From CALMEH01 sp964548225 (lineage in GTDB: Bacteria; Acidobacteriota; Blastocatellia; Pyrinomonadales; Pyrinomonadaceae), in NCBI GenBank assembly GCA_964548225.1, contig CAZJQP010000003.1:62001-126000 (forward strand): a DNA stretch of 64,000 bases, given 5' to 3'. The position numbers were made by a program, and so were the translations under genes. Position 1 is the first letter of the stretch. Every line of letters starts with the position of its first letter. Positions 48,556 through 57,498 of the stretch are shown in pieces. The notes beneath the pieces were generated by a model, which ran no database searches, was not told the origin of the DNA, and saw nothing but the letters and a program-made list of their open reading frames with translations.

Positions 48556-49419
48556 CTAATTGCCGGAAGGAAAATAGGGCTTTAAAAGTGCGGCAAGCGC
48601 AGCTAAATTACGAGTTTGAATCAAAATCTCGCCCGGACCTTGAAATTCGGCGACCAAACCTTCGCCTGACATCATCGAACGGAAAAACCCGCTTTTCACG
48701 GCTTTCCGCAAATTATATTGCATTTGCCCTTCCCAAGCGACAAGATGACCTGTATCAACAACATAACCTTCACCCGGACGCAAAGTTTTGCGATGAATTG
48801 CGCCGAAAGATGAAACAAGTAAAAGTCCCGCGCCCGAAACTTGCAAGACGAACAAACCTTCGCCGCCTAAAAATGATTTTGCACCGCCGAATTTTGTATC
48901 AACCTGCAAAGACGTATCGCCTGCGAGATACGAACTCGACTGCACCATAAACGTCTGATTCTGCATTTCGATTCCAGCAATGTCGCCCGGCGCACCTGAT
49001 GCAAGCGTAACTTCGCCTGCGCCGCCGCGAGCCGTGAATGTTGAAACAAAGGCAGATTCGCCGCCGACGGCACGTTTCAAAGCACCGAAAACGCCGCCTT
49101 TCATTTCTGTATTGAGTTCAACATTTGATGACATCGAAACCATTGCGCCGGCTTCGGCATTAATTTGTTGTTCGGCTTGAAGTTGAACAACCGCCAAAGC
49201 AAATGCTCCTTGATGTTCAATTGACCAAGTATAGCCGCGTCCTTGACCGCGCCCGTCGCGGTCAACACGAAAAGCTCCGCCGGTGGTTCCGCCTTGCGCT
49301 TGTTGCGGTGGTTGTTGAAATTGTTGCGGTTGCGGCGGTTGTTGGGGCATTGTAAAGCCGCAATTCCCGCAAAACTTTGCATTTGGCAATAATGGAGCAT
49401 TACATTTTGGACAGTTCAT
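48556..49419 (-). CDS. AIM24 family (TIGR00266) protein with zinc ribbon
   Basis: A 287-residue protein starting with a zinc-ribbon (MNCPKCNAPLLPNAKFCGNCGF), then a Pro/Gln-rich linker (PQQPPQPQQFQQPPQQAQGG). The AIM24 beta-fold follows: AFALAVVQLQAEQQINAEAGAMVSMS near 70 and VTLASGAPGDIAGIEM near 140. FVQSSSYLAGDTSLQVDTKFGGAKSFLGGEGLFVLQVSG-like residues come near 165-200 and KSGFFRSMMSGEGLVAEFQGPGEILIQTRN near 245. Function unknown. Cytoplasmic by lack of signal peptide. Single gene, 66 bp downstream of the LOG gene. Confidence 0.9.
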   Translation of the reverse strand: MNCPKCNAPLLPNAKFCGNCGFTMPQQPPQPQQFQQPPQQAQGGTTGGAFRVDRDGRGQGRGYTWSIEHQGAFALAVVQLQAEQQINAEAGAMVSMSSNVELNTEMKGGVFGALKRAVGGESAFVSTFTARGGAGEVTLASGAPGDIAGIEMQNQTFMVQSSSYLAGDTSLQVDTKFGGAKSFLGGEGLFVLQVSGAGLLLVSSFGAIHRKTLRPGEGYVVDTGHLVAWEGQMQYNLRKAVKSGFFRSMMSGEGLVAEFQGPGEILIQTRNLAALAALLKPYFPSGN

Positions 49420-49431
49420 AAATTCAATATA

Positions 49432-49482
49432 AGAAATGAGAGGTGAAAATTGAGCAATCCATAATTCTCATCTCTAATTTCT
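49432..49482 (-). terminator. Imperfect hairpin after LOG gene
   Basis: Imperfect inverted repeat between 49432-49450 and 49465-49482, with arms of the form AGAAATGAGAGGTGA and AGAAATTAGAGATGA on the same strand sense. It lies just downstream of the LOG stop, before the AIM24 gene, and probably terminates the LOG message. Confidence 0.45.
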
Positions 49483-49485
49483 CAC

Positions 49486-50040
49486 CTATTTTGTTTTTTC
49501 GACAATTATTCGGCTTGCTTCTTCGGCATCGTGAGCGAAATCGAGAAATTTTACGTCCGAATCGCTGACGACCAAATTTTCTTGCCAACTTTTTACAACT
49601 TCGCGCCAACAATCGCCTAAAAGCACCAGCGGACGATTTTCGATAACGTGCGTTTGAAGTTTATTCCAAACGAGTGAAATCTCTGTTACCGTTCCCATTC
49701 CGCCGCGCAAGGCGACAAAACCGACAGAGCGCGAAATCAAACTTTGCAAGCGGTCGTAAAAATGGTCGGTTGCTACTTTATCAGTCAAAAAGCGGTTCGG
49801 TTCGCCTTTGAATTGATTCATCACAATACCGAAAACCCGCCCGCCTTTCTCGCGTGCGCCGCGTGAAGCCGCTTCCATTACGCCGAGATAACCGCCCGTG
49901 CATATAGTAAAACCGGCTTCTGCGAGTCTTTCGCCGAGTTCTTTGGCTTCTTTGTATTCCGGCGCATTTTCATTGCATTTCGAGCCGCCGAAAATTGTTA
50001 CGATTTTTTCAGAAGTTTTATCAAGCACTAGATTTTCCAA
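49486..50040 (-). CDS. LOG family protein (Rossmann-fold nucleoside-phosphoribohydrolase type)
   Basis: A 184-residue protein of the LOG/YgdH-like superfamily. FGGSKCNENAPEYKEAKELGERLAEAG near 17, TGGYLGVMEAASRGAREKGG near 45 and RGGMGTVTEISLVW near 115 (the PGGxGTxxE motif with P replaced by R) are visible. Relatives cleave nucleotide monophosphates at the glycosidic bond, among them cytokinin riboside monophosphates; the real substrate is unknown. Start is uncertain: TTG at 50040 or GTG at 50028. Confidence 0.8.
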   Translation of the reverse strand: MENLVLDKTSEKIVTIFGGSKCNENAPEYKEAKELGERLAEAGFTICTGGYLGVMEAASRGAREKGGRVFGIVMNQFKGEPNRFLTDKVATDHFYDRLQSLISRSVGFVALRGGMGTVTEISLVWNKLQTHVIENRPLVLLGDCWREVVKSWQENLVVSDSDVKFLDFAHDAEEASRIIVEKTK

Positions 50041-50094
50041 TTAATTTTCTTAAATTATAAACCAAAACTTATTATATTCATCGGCAAATTAATT

Positions 50095-51501
50095 TCAAAC
50101 TTCTTGTGCCGCTTCTTCGGGCGTAAGGTTTCCGGCTTCGTGAATGGCTTTGGTCGTGTCGGTAAAAATTAAAATCACGCTTCCGACAACAAAAAAGACG
50201 ATTAAGCCCAAAATTGCTTGGCGGAATGAACCTGTTGCGCCGACGATGATTGCAAAAAGCAGTTGTCCCATCCAAGACGTGCCTTTTTCTGAAATTTCAT
50301 AAAGCCCGAAAAAGGAAGATTCGCGCCCTTTTGGAATCATCTGCGAGTAAAGCGAACGCGAAAGAGCCTGTGCGCTACCCAAAACCATTCCGATAAACGC
50401 TCCCATAATATAGGCTTGCAATTTAGATTCAAAAAAAGCGTAAGCGTAAATCACAATCGCACACCAAATCAAAAGCGATAAGATTATTGTCCGTTTTGAA
50501 CCGATAAAACGAGCGATTCGTTCAAACCCGATTGCTCCGGCAAAGGCTGAAATTTGAGCAATCATAAAAATAATGATGAGAAATGAATTATCGGCTTCCA
50601 GACCTTTTGAAGTAAAAAGTTCGTAAGAAATAAACACCGAAGATTGCAAAATGACTGTTTGAATTCCATCGTTGTAAAAAAGATATGCAATTAGAAAAAG
50701 CATTGTATAGCGCAAACGGCGCAACTCTTTTAATGTTTGCCAAATCTCGCTGAAACCGACGGTTACAAGGTTTTTATCCTTCGGAATTTCTTTTTCCGCG
50801 CCGCGTGTTTTGATAGTTTGAAAGGTAATTAACGAAAAAATTCCCCACCAAAGAGCCGCGCCCAAAAAGCAGATTCTCACCGCCAAGCCGGTCGAAATAC
50901 CTAGTTTTTCGGCGTTGGAAATAAACAACAAATTTATCACCAACATCAGAAATCCGCTTAAATATCCTAATCCATAACCATAACTCGAAACCTTGTCGCG
51001 TTGATCTTCGGTCGTAATATCAATCAAAAATGCGTTGTAAAAAACTTGGGCGGCGGCAAATGCCATCGTGGAAAAAATCAATAAAATACTGCAAATTATG
51101 TATGAATCTGTTACAAAAAAAAGCAGTGCCGCCGAAACTACGCCTAAATAGCAAAAAATCGCCATCAGACGTTTTTTCAAATGTGTGTAATCGGCAATTG
51201 CACCCAAAATCGGCAAAAACGCGACAAGGGAAATAACCGAAACCGCCGTGCAGAAAGCCGGCAATCCTTTCGGTGTAACGGAAAAGAAAAACAAATCAAG
51301 AATTACAGAATCCTGACACGGATGATTTGCTCTTGACGCGGCATCAACTCCCGCACACATCGCATTTTGTGCCAAACTGAGCAGATAAGGACCAATCAAA
51401 ACTCCGATAATAGTTGTAAAAAACGCGGAATTTGCCCAGTCATACATCATCCATCCGAAAATCTCTTTGCGGTCGTTTTTTTGTAAATGTTCAGAGTTCA
51501 T
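50095..51501 (-). CDS. MFS transporter, UMF1/Atg22-like family
   Basis: A 468-residue protein with about 12 membrane helices. MYDWANSAFFTTIIGVLIGPY near 18 is the signature of the UMF1/Atg22 family (W-A-x-S-A-F/Y). AIADYTHLKKRLMAIFCYLGV near 105 is the loop 2-3 motif; a second half begins near 265 (YTMLFLIAYLFYNDGIQTVILQSSVF). SLYSQMIPKGRESSFFGLYEISEKGTSW near 375-402 is typical. Substrate unknown; a few members are amino-acid effluxers. It is downstream of a 21-bp array, which lies before its start. Confidence 0.85.
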   Translation of the reverse strand: MNSEHLQKNDRKEIFGWMMYDWANSAFFTTIIGVLIGPYLLSLAQNAMCAGVDAASRANHPCQDSVILDLFFFSVTPKGLPAFCTAVSVISLVAFLPILGAIADYTHLKKRLMAIFCYLGVVSAALLFFVTDSYIICSILLIFSTMAFAAAQVFYNAFLIDITTEDQRDKVSSYGYGLGYLSGFLMLVINLLFISNAEKLGISTGLAVRICFLGAALWWGIFSLITFQTIKTRGAEKEIPKDKNLVTVGFSEIWQTLKELRRLRYTMLFLIAYLFYNDGIQTVILQSSVFISYELFTSKGLEADNSFLIIIFMIAQISAFAGAIGFERIARFIGSKRTIILSLLIWCAIVIYAYAFFESKLQAYIMGAFIGMVLGSAQALSRSLYSQMIPKGRESSFFGLYEISEKGTSWMGQLLFAIIVGATGSFRQAILGLIVFFVVGSVILIFTDTTKAIHEAGNLTPEEAAQEV

Positions 51502-51548
51502 AAAATTAAAATTTATACTTCAAAGCCTCATTCATTTTGAAAAATACT

Positions 51549-51729
51549 CCAAGTTTGAGGTTCTGAGGCTCAAGTTTGAGGCTCAGAACCTCAAATTTGA
51601 GCCTTAGAACGTCAAATTTGGGGTTCGGAACGTCAAATTTGGGGTTCGGAACGTCAAATTTGAGGTTTGGAACGTCAAATTTGAGGCTTGGAACGTCAAA
51701 TTTAAGCCTCAGAACCTCAAATTTAGATA
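51549..51729. repeat. 21-bp tandem repeat array, locus C (8.6 units)
   Basis: Eight full units of exactly 21 bp and a partial ninth. The core of the unit is TCAAATTTGAGGCT, followed by (C/T)GGAACG or CAGAACC. It contains the 8-bp palindrome CAAATTTG and, in outer units, arms TTGAGG/CCTCAA or GTTC/GAAC. It lies between the MFS gene start (minus) and the phosphatase-superfamily gene stop (minus). The unit is unrelated to loci A and B, but the period is identical. Confidence 0.93.
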
Positions 51730-51752
51730 TTTTTGGGCAAAATCTTCACCTT

Positions 51753-52646
51753 TTAACTCAAGAGGTCAATGATTGCCGGTGTAATATTGGTCAAATCTTT
51801 GATTCTATTCGCTGTTGCCTCTTTTTTTCTGCCCCAAATAATTGTCGGAACATCGTTCAAAGTATGATTGCGAACTGATAAATCTTCAAGGTTGCCGTGG
51901 TCGCTTGTCAAGATGACAGTCGTTTTTTCCAAATCAACCGCTTTCAAAACTTCACGGACAAATTCGGCGACTTTGGGCAAATGGATTCGCGCTTTTTCAA
52001 AATCTCGGTCGTGTCCGATTTTGTCCGTTATAAAATGCTCGTAAAGCGTAAAGCGAAATTCCTCAGTTAATTCTGCCAAAATCAAGGCGGCTTCGGATGG
52101 AGAAAAAAGCGGCACATTGAAACCTCGCTCAATCAAATCTTGATTTGTAAAATCGTGGAAAATTGCTTTTCTTCCAAATAAATCCGGCAGTTTTCTAAAT
52201 TGCATTCCGGCGGCTTCGACGGCACAAGTGGTCGCGGACTTCCAACGCGGAGTTTCAGAAAAAAATTTCGGCGTGTAGGCATTTGCAAAAATATTAGGTT
52301 CGATTCCTTTTTGCTTCAATTGTAGGAAAACAGATTTTTCCTTAATAATCTCGCGCATCGGTTCATTTGGAAAACCTTGTTTATGATAACCGAGTTTTTT
52401 CGGTATATTTATTCCCGTGTAAATCGTTGTTTGCCCGGAAGCACTCTGAGGACGACCTTCGATGTCGAGGCGCGGGTCGGTTTGAATTAATTTTCCCCCA
52501 AATGGCAATTCGGCTGTTTCTCCCTTGAAATGCGCTAAAGGTTCGAGATTTGCTATCACGGCAAAAGGGTTTGTTTCATTCCGTTCCCCAATTCCAACTC
52601 CGTCCAAAAATATTAATAAAACAGAACTTATCTCTTTTGATTGCAT
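51753..52646 (-). CDS. Alkaline phosphatase-superfamily metalloenzyme
   Basis: A 297-residue protein of the phosphopentomutase/iPGM-type metalloenzyme superfamily. The first metal site is VLLIFLDGVGIGERNETNPF near 9-28. Later motifs are DIEGRPQSASGQTTIYTGIN near 60 (GxTT region with catalytic Ser/Thr), HFITDKIGHDRDFEKA near 210 (metal D and H), and VILTSDHGNLEDLSVRNHTLNDVPTIIWG near 245-273 (D-H and H ligands). It is shorter than independent phosphoglycerate mutase. Specific reaction not known. Confidence 0.85.
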   Translation of the reverse strand: MQSKEISSVLLIFLDGVGIGERNETNPFAVIANLEPLAHFKGETAELPFGGKLIQTDPRLDIEGRPQSASGQTTIYTGINIPKKLGYHKQGFPNEPMREIIKEKSVFLQLKQKGIEPNIFANAYTPKFFSETPRWKSATTCAVEAAGMQFRKLPDLFGRKAIFHDFTNQDLIERGFNVPLFSPSEAALILAELTEEFRFTLYEHFITDKIGHDRDFEKARIHLPKVAEFVREVLKAVDLEKTTVILTSDHGNLEDLSVRNHTLNDVPTIIWGRKKEATANRIKDLTNITPAIIDLLS

Positions 52647-52941
52647 AAAATAAGTAAATGTAAAATTTATTCCTCCCGCACTACTTTGTCGGTGTTCAAC
52701 TTTATCAAATTTTGTGGTTTCCGGTTCAAATATTTGAAAAAAACATTAAATTTTCTAAAATTTCGGGTAATATTGACAATCTATATTGACAAAACAAGGC
52801 AAAAAAAGGTAACTTTTTTTAGTTCTAATAATGAATTTCTTGTCGAGTTAGTTTGTTTTTCCGTGTCCCCTTAAACCACCATATACGATTCGACGAAAAA
52901 TAAATATTGGTCTTTAAAAAATTAGAGGAGTAGAAAATTAT

Positions 52942-54504
52942 ATGAATTTGACGCAATTTAGCGATTTTGCAAAATCTTTTGCCGCGAAAGCAACAGCAGC
53001 GGCAGTAATGTTTTTCGGTTTGTTGGCAATGAGTTACGGGACGGCGCAAGCGCAAGCCTTTTCGGAGGATTTCGCGGTTGTTCCGGTGCCGGGTTGGACG
53101 GTGCAAAATAATAGTGTGCCGACCGGTTCGACGGGTTGGTTTCAAGGAAATACGACAGTTTTTCCGGCGCAAGCAGGAGCAACTAACTCCTACATCGGCG
53201 CGAATTTTAATAACACGACCGGCACAAATACCATCAGCAACTGGTTAGTTTCGCCGAACCGCACATTTTCCAACGGCGACCAAATCAAGTTTTGGACGCG
53301 GACAACAACGGCTAGTCCGTTTCCCGATCGTTTGCAAGTGCGGCTTTCAACTGCCGGCACCAGCACAAATGTCGGAACCGGTTCAGCCGGAGTAGGCGAT
53401 TTCACGACAGTTTTGTTGGACATCAATCCGATGTATGACATCGGCGGCGTGTATCCCGAAGTTTGGACAGAATTTACAATCACATTGTCGGGTTTGGCAG
53501 GACCGACCAGCGGCAGAGTCGCGTTCAGATATTTTGTTGAAATGGGCGGACCGACGGGAGATAACTCAAACTTTATCGGTATTGACACCTTCAGCTACAC
53601 ACCGGGTGCGCCGGTTGTAGCGGGCGATGCCCCGGCGGATTTCAACGGCGACGGTAAAACTGATTGGGTTACTATTCGCAACACGGGCGGCGGCGCAAAC
53701 GGTCAAATCACTTGGTTCTGGAACATCAACGGTTCAGCGGCGGCAACTTCAGCTTCGGCTTGGGGATTGGCATCGGATGAATTTTTAACCGAAGATTTTG
53801 ACGGCGACGACAAAGACGATATTGCTTGCTGGAGACCGGGTGCGGCGACAGTTGCGGCATTCTACATTCTGCAAAGTGCCACCAACACGGTTCGTGTCGA
53901 AGCCTTTGGTCAAACAGGTGATGATCCTTCGGTTGTTGATGACTACAACGGCGACAACAAAGCTGATTTAGCAGTTTGGCGTAGTTCAAACGGAACTTGG
54001 TATTACCGCACAGTTGCTAATGGCGCAGTTACCTTTATTACTTGGGGTGCAAGCGGTGATTTCCCCGTTCCGGGAGACTTTGACGGAAACGGAAGCGCAG
54101 ACTTTGCGGTTCAACGCAACAACGCCGGAGCCGGAAACTTCTGGATTCGACTTTCAACCGGAACAGTTCAACCGGTAACCGTCTTTGGATTAAACAGTGA
54201 TACAGTCGTTCCCGGCGATTATGACGGCGACGGCAAAACCGATATAGCAACGGTTCGTGCCAGCGGCGGAGCTTTAACCTGGTATTGGAGACCTTCGGGC
54301 GGCGGTGCAGACCAACAAGTTACATTCGGCGCATCGGCAACCGATTTCCCGGTTCAAGGCGATTATGATGGTGATGGCAAAACCGATATTGGTGTTTGGC
54401 GTAATGGCACTTTCTGGACAAGAGCTACAGTTGGCGGAGCAATCGGCAACTTTACTCTCGGAGCAAGTGGAGATTACCCGATAGCTAACTACAATACTCA
54501 CTAA
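52942..54504 (+). CDS. Secreted FG-GAP/VCBS repeat protein with cleaved-adhesin-like domain
   Basis: A 520-residue extracellular protein. N-terminal membrane signal region AAKATAAAVMFFGLLAMSYGTAQAQA (cleavage after AQA). A cleaved-adhesin/jellyroll domain (about 40-225) begins FSEDFAVVPVPGWTVQNNS and ends FRYFVEMGGPTGDNSNFIGIDTFSY. Then about seven FG-GAP/VCBS repeats with calcium-type loops such as ADFNGDGKTDWVT, GDYDGDGKTDIAT and GDYDGDGKTDIGV. The repeats probably form a beta-propeller for adhesion or carbohydrate contact. RBS AGAGGAG lies 12 nt upstream. The preceding 295-bp gap is AT-rich, with a direct repeat ATTGACAA and a possible promoter TTGACA. A terminator follows. Confidence 0.88.
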   Translation: MNLTQFSDFAKSFAAKATAAAVMFFGLLAMSYGTAQAQAFSEDFAVVPVPGWTVQNNSVPTGSTGWFQGNTTVFPAQAGATNSYIGANFNNTTGTNTISNWLVSPNRTFSNGDQIKFWTRTTTASPFPDRLQVRLSTAGTSTNVGTGSAGVGDFTTVLLDINPMYDIGGVYPEVWTEFTITLSGLAGPTSGRVAFRYFVEMGGPTGDNSNFIGIDTFSYTPGAPVVAGDAPADFNGDGKTDWVTIRNTGGGANGQITWFWNINGSAAATSASAWGLASDEFLTEDFDGDDKDDIACWRPGAATVAAFYILQSATNTVRVEAFGQTGDDPSVVDDYNGDNKADLAVWRSSNGTWYYRTVANGAVTFITWGASGDFPVPGDFDGNGSADFAVQRNNAGAGNFWIRLSTGTVQPVTVFGLNSDTVVPGDYDGDGKTDIATVRASGGALTWYWRPSGGGADQQVTFGASATDFPVQGDYDGDGKTDIGVWRNGTFWTRATVGGAIGNFTLGASGDYPIANYNTH

Positions 54505-54525
54505 TTTTTTAGTGTGATTTAGGAT

Positions 54526-54557
54526 AAAAAGGAGGCTGAAATTTCAGCCTTCTTTTT
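54526..54557 (+). terminator. Intrinsic terminator after FG-GAP gene
   Basis: An inverted repeat around AGGCTGAAATTTCAGCCT, flanked by A and T runs, 21 bp after the FG-GAP stop and overlapping the end of the convergent HemD-like gene region. It can act in both directions. Confidence 0.88.
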
Positions 54558-55299
54558 ATTTTGTTTGGAAATATTTTGAAGTAATGCCGATTTCACGCAA
54601 AGTTTGCATCGTAATTTCATTTGTTCCGAAACAGTTTGAGTCTTGAAGTGTTTTATTCAATCGGGAAGGATGAATAAATCGTTCTAAAAAAAAGACATCT
54701 TCGGGCGCGGAAAATATAAATTCGTCAATCGCGCCGCCCGTCAAAAGAGCTTTGAGTTTTGCAATTTGTGTGTCAACCGGAAACTTAACGGTAAAAATTT
54801 CCATTTCATAAACCTTTGCACCTTTAATTCTTAATTTCTTAACTATTTCGTGATTAAAGCCCTTAAAAACAGGTGCAAAAAAACTTATATCAGCGATAGT
54901 TTCATTCTGTAAATAATCTTCAAGCGAAGATAAAATATCATCAGAACTTAACGAAACGGGAATCACGTCGGAATGAATTTGCGAAAATCTCAATCGGTCT
55001 GCAACCGACTCTCCGAAAGTCAAAACACGCTTTTCATCGAGGTTGAATAAATCAATTTCGCACTTTTCCAAAAGTTCAAGAAAATAATCAACCGCAAAAA
55101 CATCAGGGAAAATAAGCCATTCGATTTGTGATAAATTGTTTTTAATAAAATCGAGGTTTTCTTTCGTTTCGATTGCTTCTGTTTCAAAAGCGGGAAACAA
55201 AAAAATTTTTGCATTTGATTCTTGAAGGAATTCGATTATTTTTCGATTTGCAGCATTTGAAAATATTCCGTAAGATTTTGTTTCGATAATAGTTTCCAT
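54556..55299 (-). CDS. Uroporphyrinogen-III synthase-like protein
   Basis: A 247-residue protein with the two-domain HemD pattern and very low sequence identity, as usual in this family. KIFLFPAFETEAIE near 33-46 (P-x-F/I-E motif), WLIFPDVFAVDYFLELL near 62-78, VLTFGESVADRLR near 88 (A/F-x-G-x-x-T/S), and the second half ISFFAPVFKGFNHEIVKKL, VYEMEIFTVKFP near 162 and FSAPEDVFFLERFI near 205 (SS/SA-P motif). It would cyclise hydroxymethylbilane in heme synthesis. ATG 55299 is preferred to TTG 55302. It is divergent from the sugar nucleotidyltransferase gene. Confidence 0.65.
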   Translation of the reverse strand: METIIETKSYGIFSNAANRKIIEFLQESNAKIFLFPAFETEAIETKENLDFIKNNLSQIEWLIFPDVFAVDYFLELLEKCEIDLFNLDEKRVLTFGESVADRLRFSQIHSDVIPVSLSSDDILSSLEDYLQNETIADISFFAPVFKGFNHEIVKKLRIKGAKVYEMEIFTVKFPVDTQIAKLKALLTGGAIDEFIFSAPEDVFFLERFIHPSRLNKTLQDSNCFGTNEITMQTLREIGITSKYFQTK

Positions 55300-55417
55300 C
55301 AAATTTAGATTTTAATGCTGATTAAAGTTTTGGCAAATGGCATTTAAGTTTTATAATTACAACTTGTCAGAACGACTTCAATAAGTTACTGCCACTCGCT
55401 ATTCTGACTTTTCTTCT

Positions 55418-56425
55418 ATGAAAGCAATGATTTTAGCCGCCGGATTCGGCACAAGGCTTTTTCCTTTAACGATTGACCGAACAAAACCGGCAATTCCTTT
55501 TCTAGGCAAACCGCTCGTTGGTTACGTTGCCGAATATATCGCCAAATTCGGTTTTGAAGAAGTTGTTGTAAATCTTCATCATCAACCGGAATCGGTCAAA
55601 AAAGCCCTAGGCGACGGTTCGGATTTTGGCGTAAAAATTCATTACACCGAAGAAATTCCCAAGATTTTAGGTACTGCCGGAGCATTGGATAATGCGCGGC
55701 ATTTGCTCGAAGATGATACCTTTGTCATCGTCAACGGCAAGCTCATTACCGACATAGACATTTCCGCCGCAATCGAAACTCATAAAAACTCAGGCGCGAT
55801 TGCGACAATGGTTTTGAAGCCGAATATCAAGCGCGAAAAATTTACCGAAGTTTATGCCGAAAACGGCTTTCTAAAAGGTTTTGGCGATTTTGCCAAGTCG
55901 CTTTCGGCAATGGAAATCAAAGACGTTACACGCGATTTGTCTGCGCCTCTGATGTTCACCGGCATTCATATCTTAGAACCGCAAGTTTTTGAATATATTC
56001 CACGCGGCGTTTATTCCGACATCGTGCCGACATTTTATAATCCGGCGTTAAAAAAAGGAGAAAAAATTGCCGTTCACGTTACGGATGCAAATTGGTTTGA
56101 GCTTTCAACGATTCCGCGTTACCTCGATGTTTCACTCGAAATGATGAATGGCGCAAGCGTTCTCGCGGGCGAAAATTGTCTAATTTCGGGCAGAGCCGTC
56201 GTAAAAGATACGATTATGTGGGACAATGTTTCAATCGCCGACGACGCGCATCTTTACCGCACGATTATTGCTGATGATGTCAGAATCGAGGCGGGCGAAC
56301 ATTTTGAAAATGCAGCAATCGTTCGCGCCGAAATGGTCAGAAATTGCGAAGAAGTTCCCGAAAAGGCTTTGAAAGGCTACATTCAGGGCGAAAATTATAT
56401 CGTTCCGTTAATTGAATATGTTTGA
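55418..56425 (+). CDS. NDP-sugar nucleotidyltransferase, MurU-like
   Basis: A 335-residue GT-A-fold sugar-phosphate nucleotidyltransferase with a C-terminal left-handed beta-helix. MKAMILAAGFGTRLFPLTIDRTKPAIPFLGKPLV (1-34) is the nucleotide-binding signature with G-x-G-T-R and K. LGTAGALDNARHLL near 88 is the sugar-binding loop. The usual Mg-binding NGD reads VNGKLITDID near 107, with lysine in place of the first aspartate. The second metal aspartate may be in THVTDANWFELST-like AVHVTDANWFELS near 220. Translational overlap with the AmgK-like gene suggests MurNAc-1-phosphate uridylyltransferase. It is longer than Pseudomonas MurU (about 220 residues) because of the beta-helix. Confidence 0.8.
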   Translation: MKAMILAAGFGTRLFPLTIDRTKPAIPFLGKPLVGYVAEYIAKFGFEEVVVNLHHQPESVKKALGDGSDFGVKIHYTEEIPKILGTAGALDNARHLLEDDTFVIVNGKLITDIDISAAIETHKNSGAIATMVLKPNIKREKFTEVYAENGFLKGFGDFAKSLSAMEIKDVTRDLSAPLMFTGIHILEPQVFEYIPRGVYSDIVPTFYNPALKKGEKIAVHVTDANWFELSTIPRYLDVSLEMMNGASVLAGENCLISGRAVVKDTIMWDNVSIADDAHLYRTIIADDVRIEAGEHFENAAIVRAEMVRNCEEVPEKALKGYIQGENYIVPLIEYV

Positions 56426-57416
56426 ATTTCGAGAAAGATTAGAACAATTTTTGCTCGAACAGAATCAATCAACCGAAATCGAGCAACTCACGCCGGACGC
56501 TTCAACGCGAGAATATTTTCGTGTCAAATGGCAAGGAAAATCGGCGATTGCCTGCGTTTATCCGCACGATGAATTGGGCAAAACGCAATTTTCCGCGTGT
56601 CTCGACGTAACGAATGTTTTTCTCGTTTCAGATTTACCTGTCGCCGAAATTTATGCTTCAGACACGATAAAAAGAATCATTATTCACGAAGATTTTGGCG
56701 ATACAATTCTGCGAAGTGTTCTTGAAAATTCTGATAAAACAGACAAAGACAATCTCATAAATCAAGCTATTTATTTAATTGCAAAAATTCAAGCAGCAAC
56801 GATGAAAGCATTTGAATTGAATTCAATTTGCTCAAAACTGAAATTTGATACGGAAAAATTATCTTGGGAATTAATTTTTTTCAAGACGCATTATTTTGAA
56901 ACTCTCAAAAATGCGCCGCTTTCCAATGAAGAAAATCTCGCGCTTGAAAAAGAATTTCTCGAACTCGCAACCGAACTCGAAACGCGGGCAAAAGTTTTAT
57001 GTCATCGGGATTTTCACGCGGCAAATTTGATGATTCAAACCGGTGAACTGAAAATCATTGACCATCAAGACGCACGAATCGGCTCGGTCGCTTACGATTT
57101 GGTTTCGCTTCTGCTTGACCGTGTAACCGAAATGCCTTCAACAGTTTGGCTCGAATCAAAAAAACAATTTTTCCTCACAGAATGCGAAAAACTCGGTTTA
57201 GATGCGGTAAAAGATTTTGATGACGAATTTCAGTTGATGACCGTTCAGCGTTGTTTAAAAGCTATCGGCACATTTTCGTTTCAATCCGCAACTCGCGGCA
57301 AAACTCATTTTATTCAATACATTAACCCGATGTTTCAGATTGTTCTCTCAGCTTGCGAAAACCTCAGTATTTTCCCTAATTTACAGCGAATTATAAAAAT
57401 TCAAATTCAAAATTGA
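56418..57416 (+). CDS. amgK: AmgK-like aminosugar kinase (APH fold)
   Basis: A 332-residue phosphotransferase of the AmgK group that phosphorylates N-acetylmuramate (and GlcNAc) at the anomeric hydroxyl. ASTREYFRVKW near 26 is the typical N-lobe of AmgK. HEDFGDTILRSVLE near 90 is the linker. LCHRDFHAANLMIQTGELKIIDHQDARIGSVAYDLVSLLLD near 194-234 holds the catalytic HxDFHxxN and D-x-Q-D metal motif. ATG 56418 overlaps the upstream gene by 8 bp; the ORF's TTG at 56412 is less likely. With the MurU-like gene it forms a cell-wall recycling pair. Confidence 0.87.
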   Translation: MFEFRERLEQFLLEQNQSTEIEQLTPDASTREYFRVKWQGKSAIACVYPHDELGKTQFSACLDVTNVFLVSDLPVAEIYASDTIKRIIIHEDFGDTILRSVLENSDKTDKDNLINQAIYLIAKIQAATMKAFELNSICSKLKFDTEKLSWELIFFKTHYFETLKNAPLSNEENLALEKEFLELATELETRAKVLCHRDFHAANLMIQTGELKIIDHQDARIGSVAYDLVSLLLDRVTEMPSTVWLESKKQFFLTECEKLGLDAVKDFDDEFQLMTVQRCLKAIGTFSFQSATRGKTHFIQYINPMFQIVLSACENLSIFPNLQRIIKIQIQN

Positions 57417-57498
57417 AATTTATCCTAAAAAATATGGCTTTCTTTTTTTCAATTTTCCGCATATAGAGTTAGAAGTATAAAAATATTTGAAAAACGAA

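Noticed and set aside
51576..51878. Plus-strand ORF reading RTSNL-type heptads
   Set aside because: Its repeated part is the translated locus C array and the rest overlaps the phosphatase-superfamily gene on the other strand.
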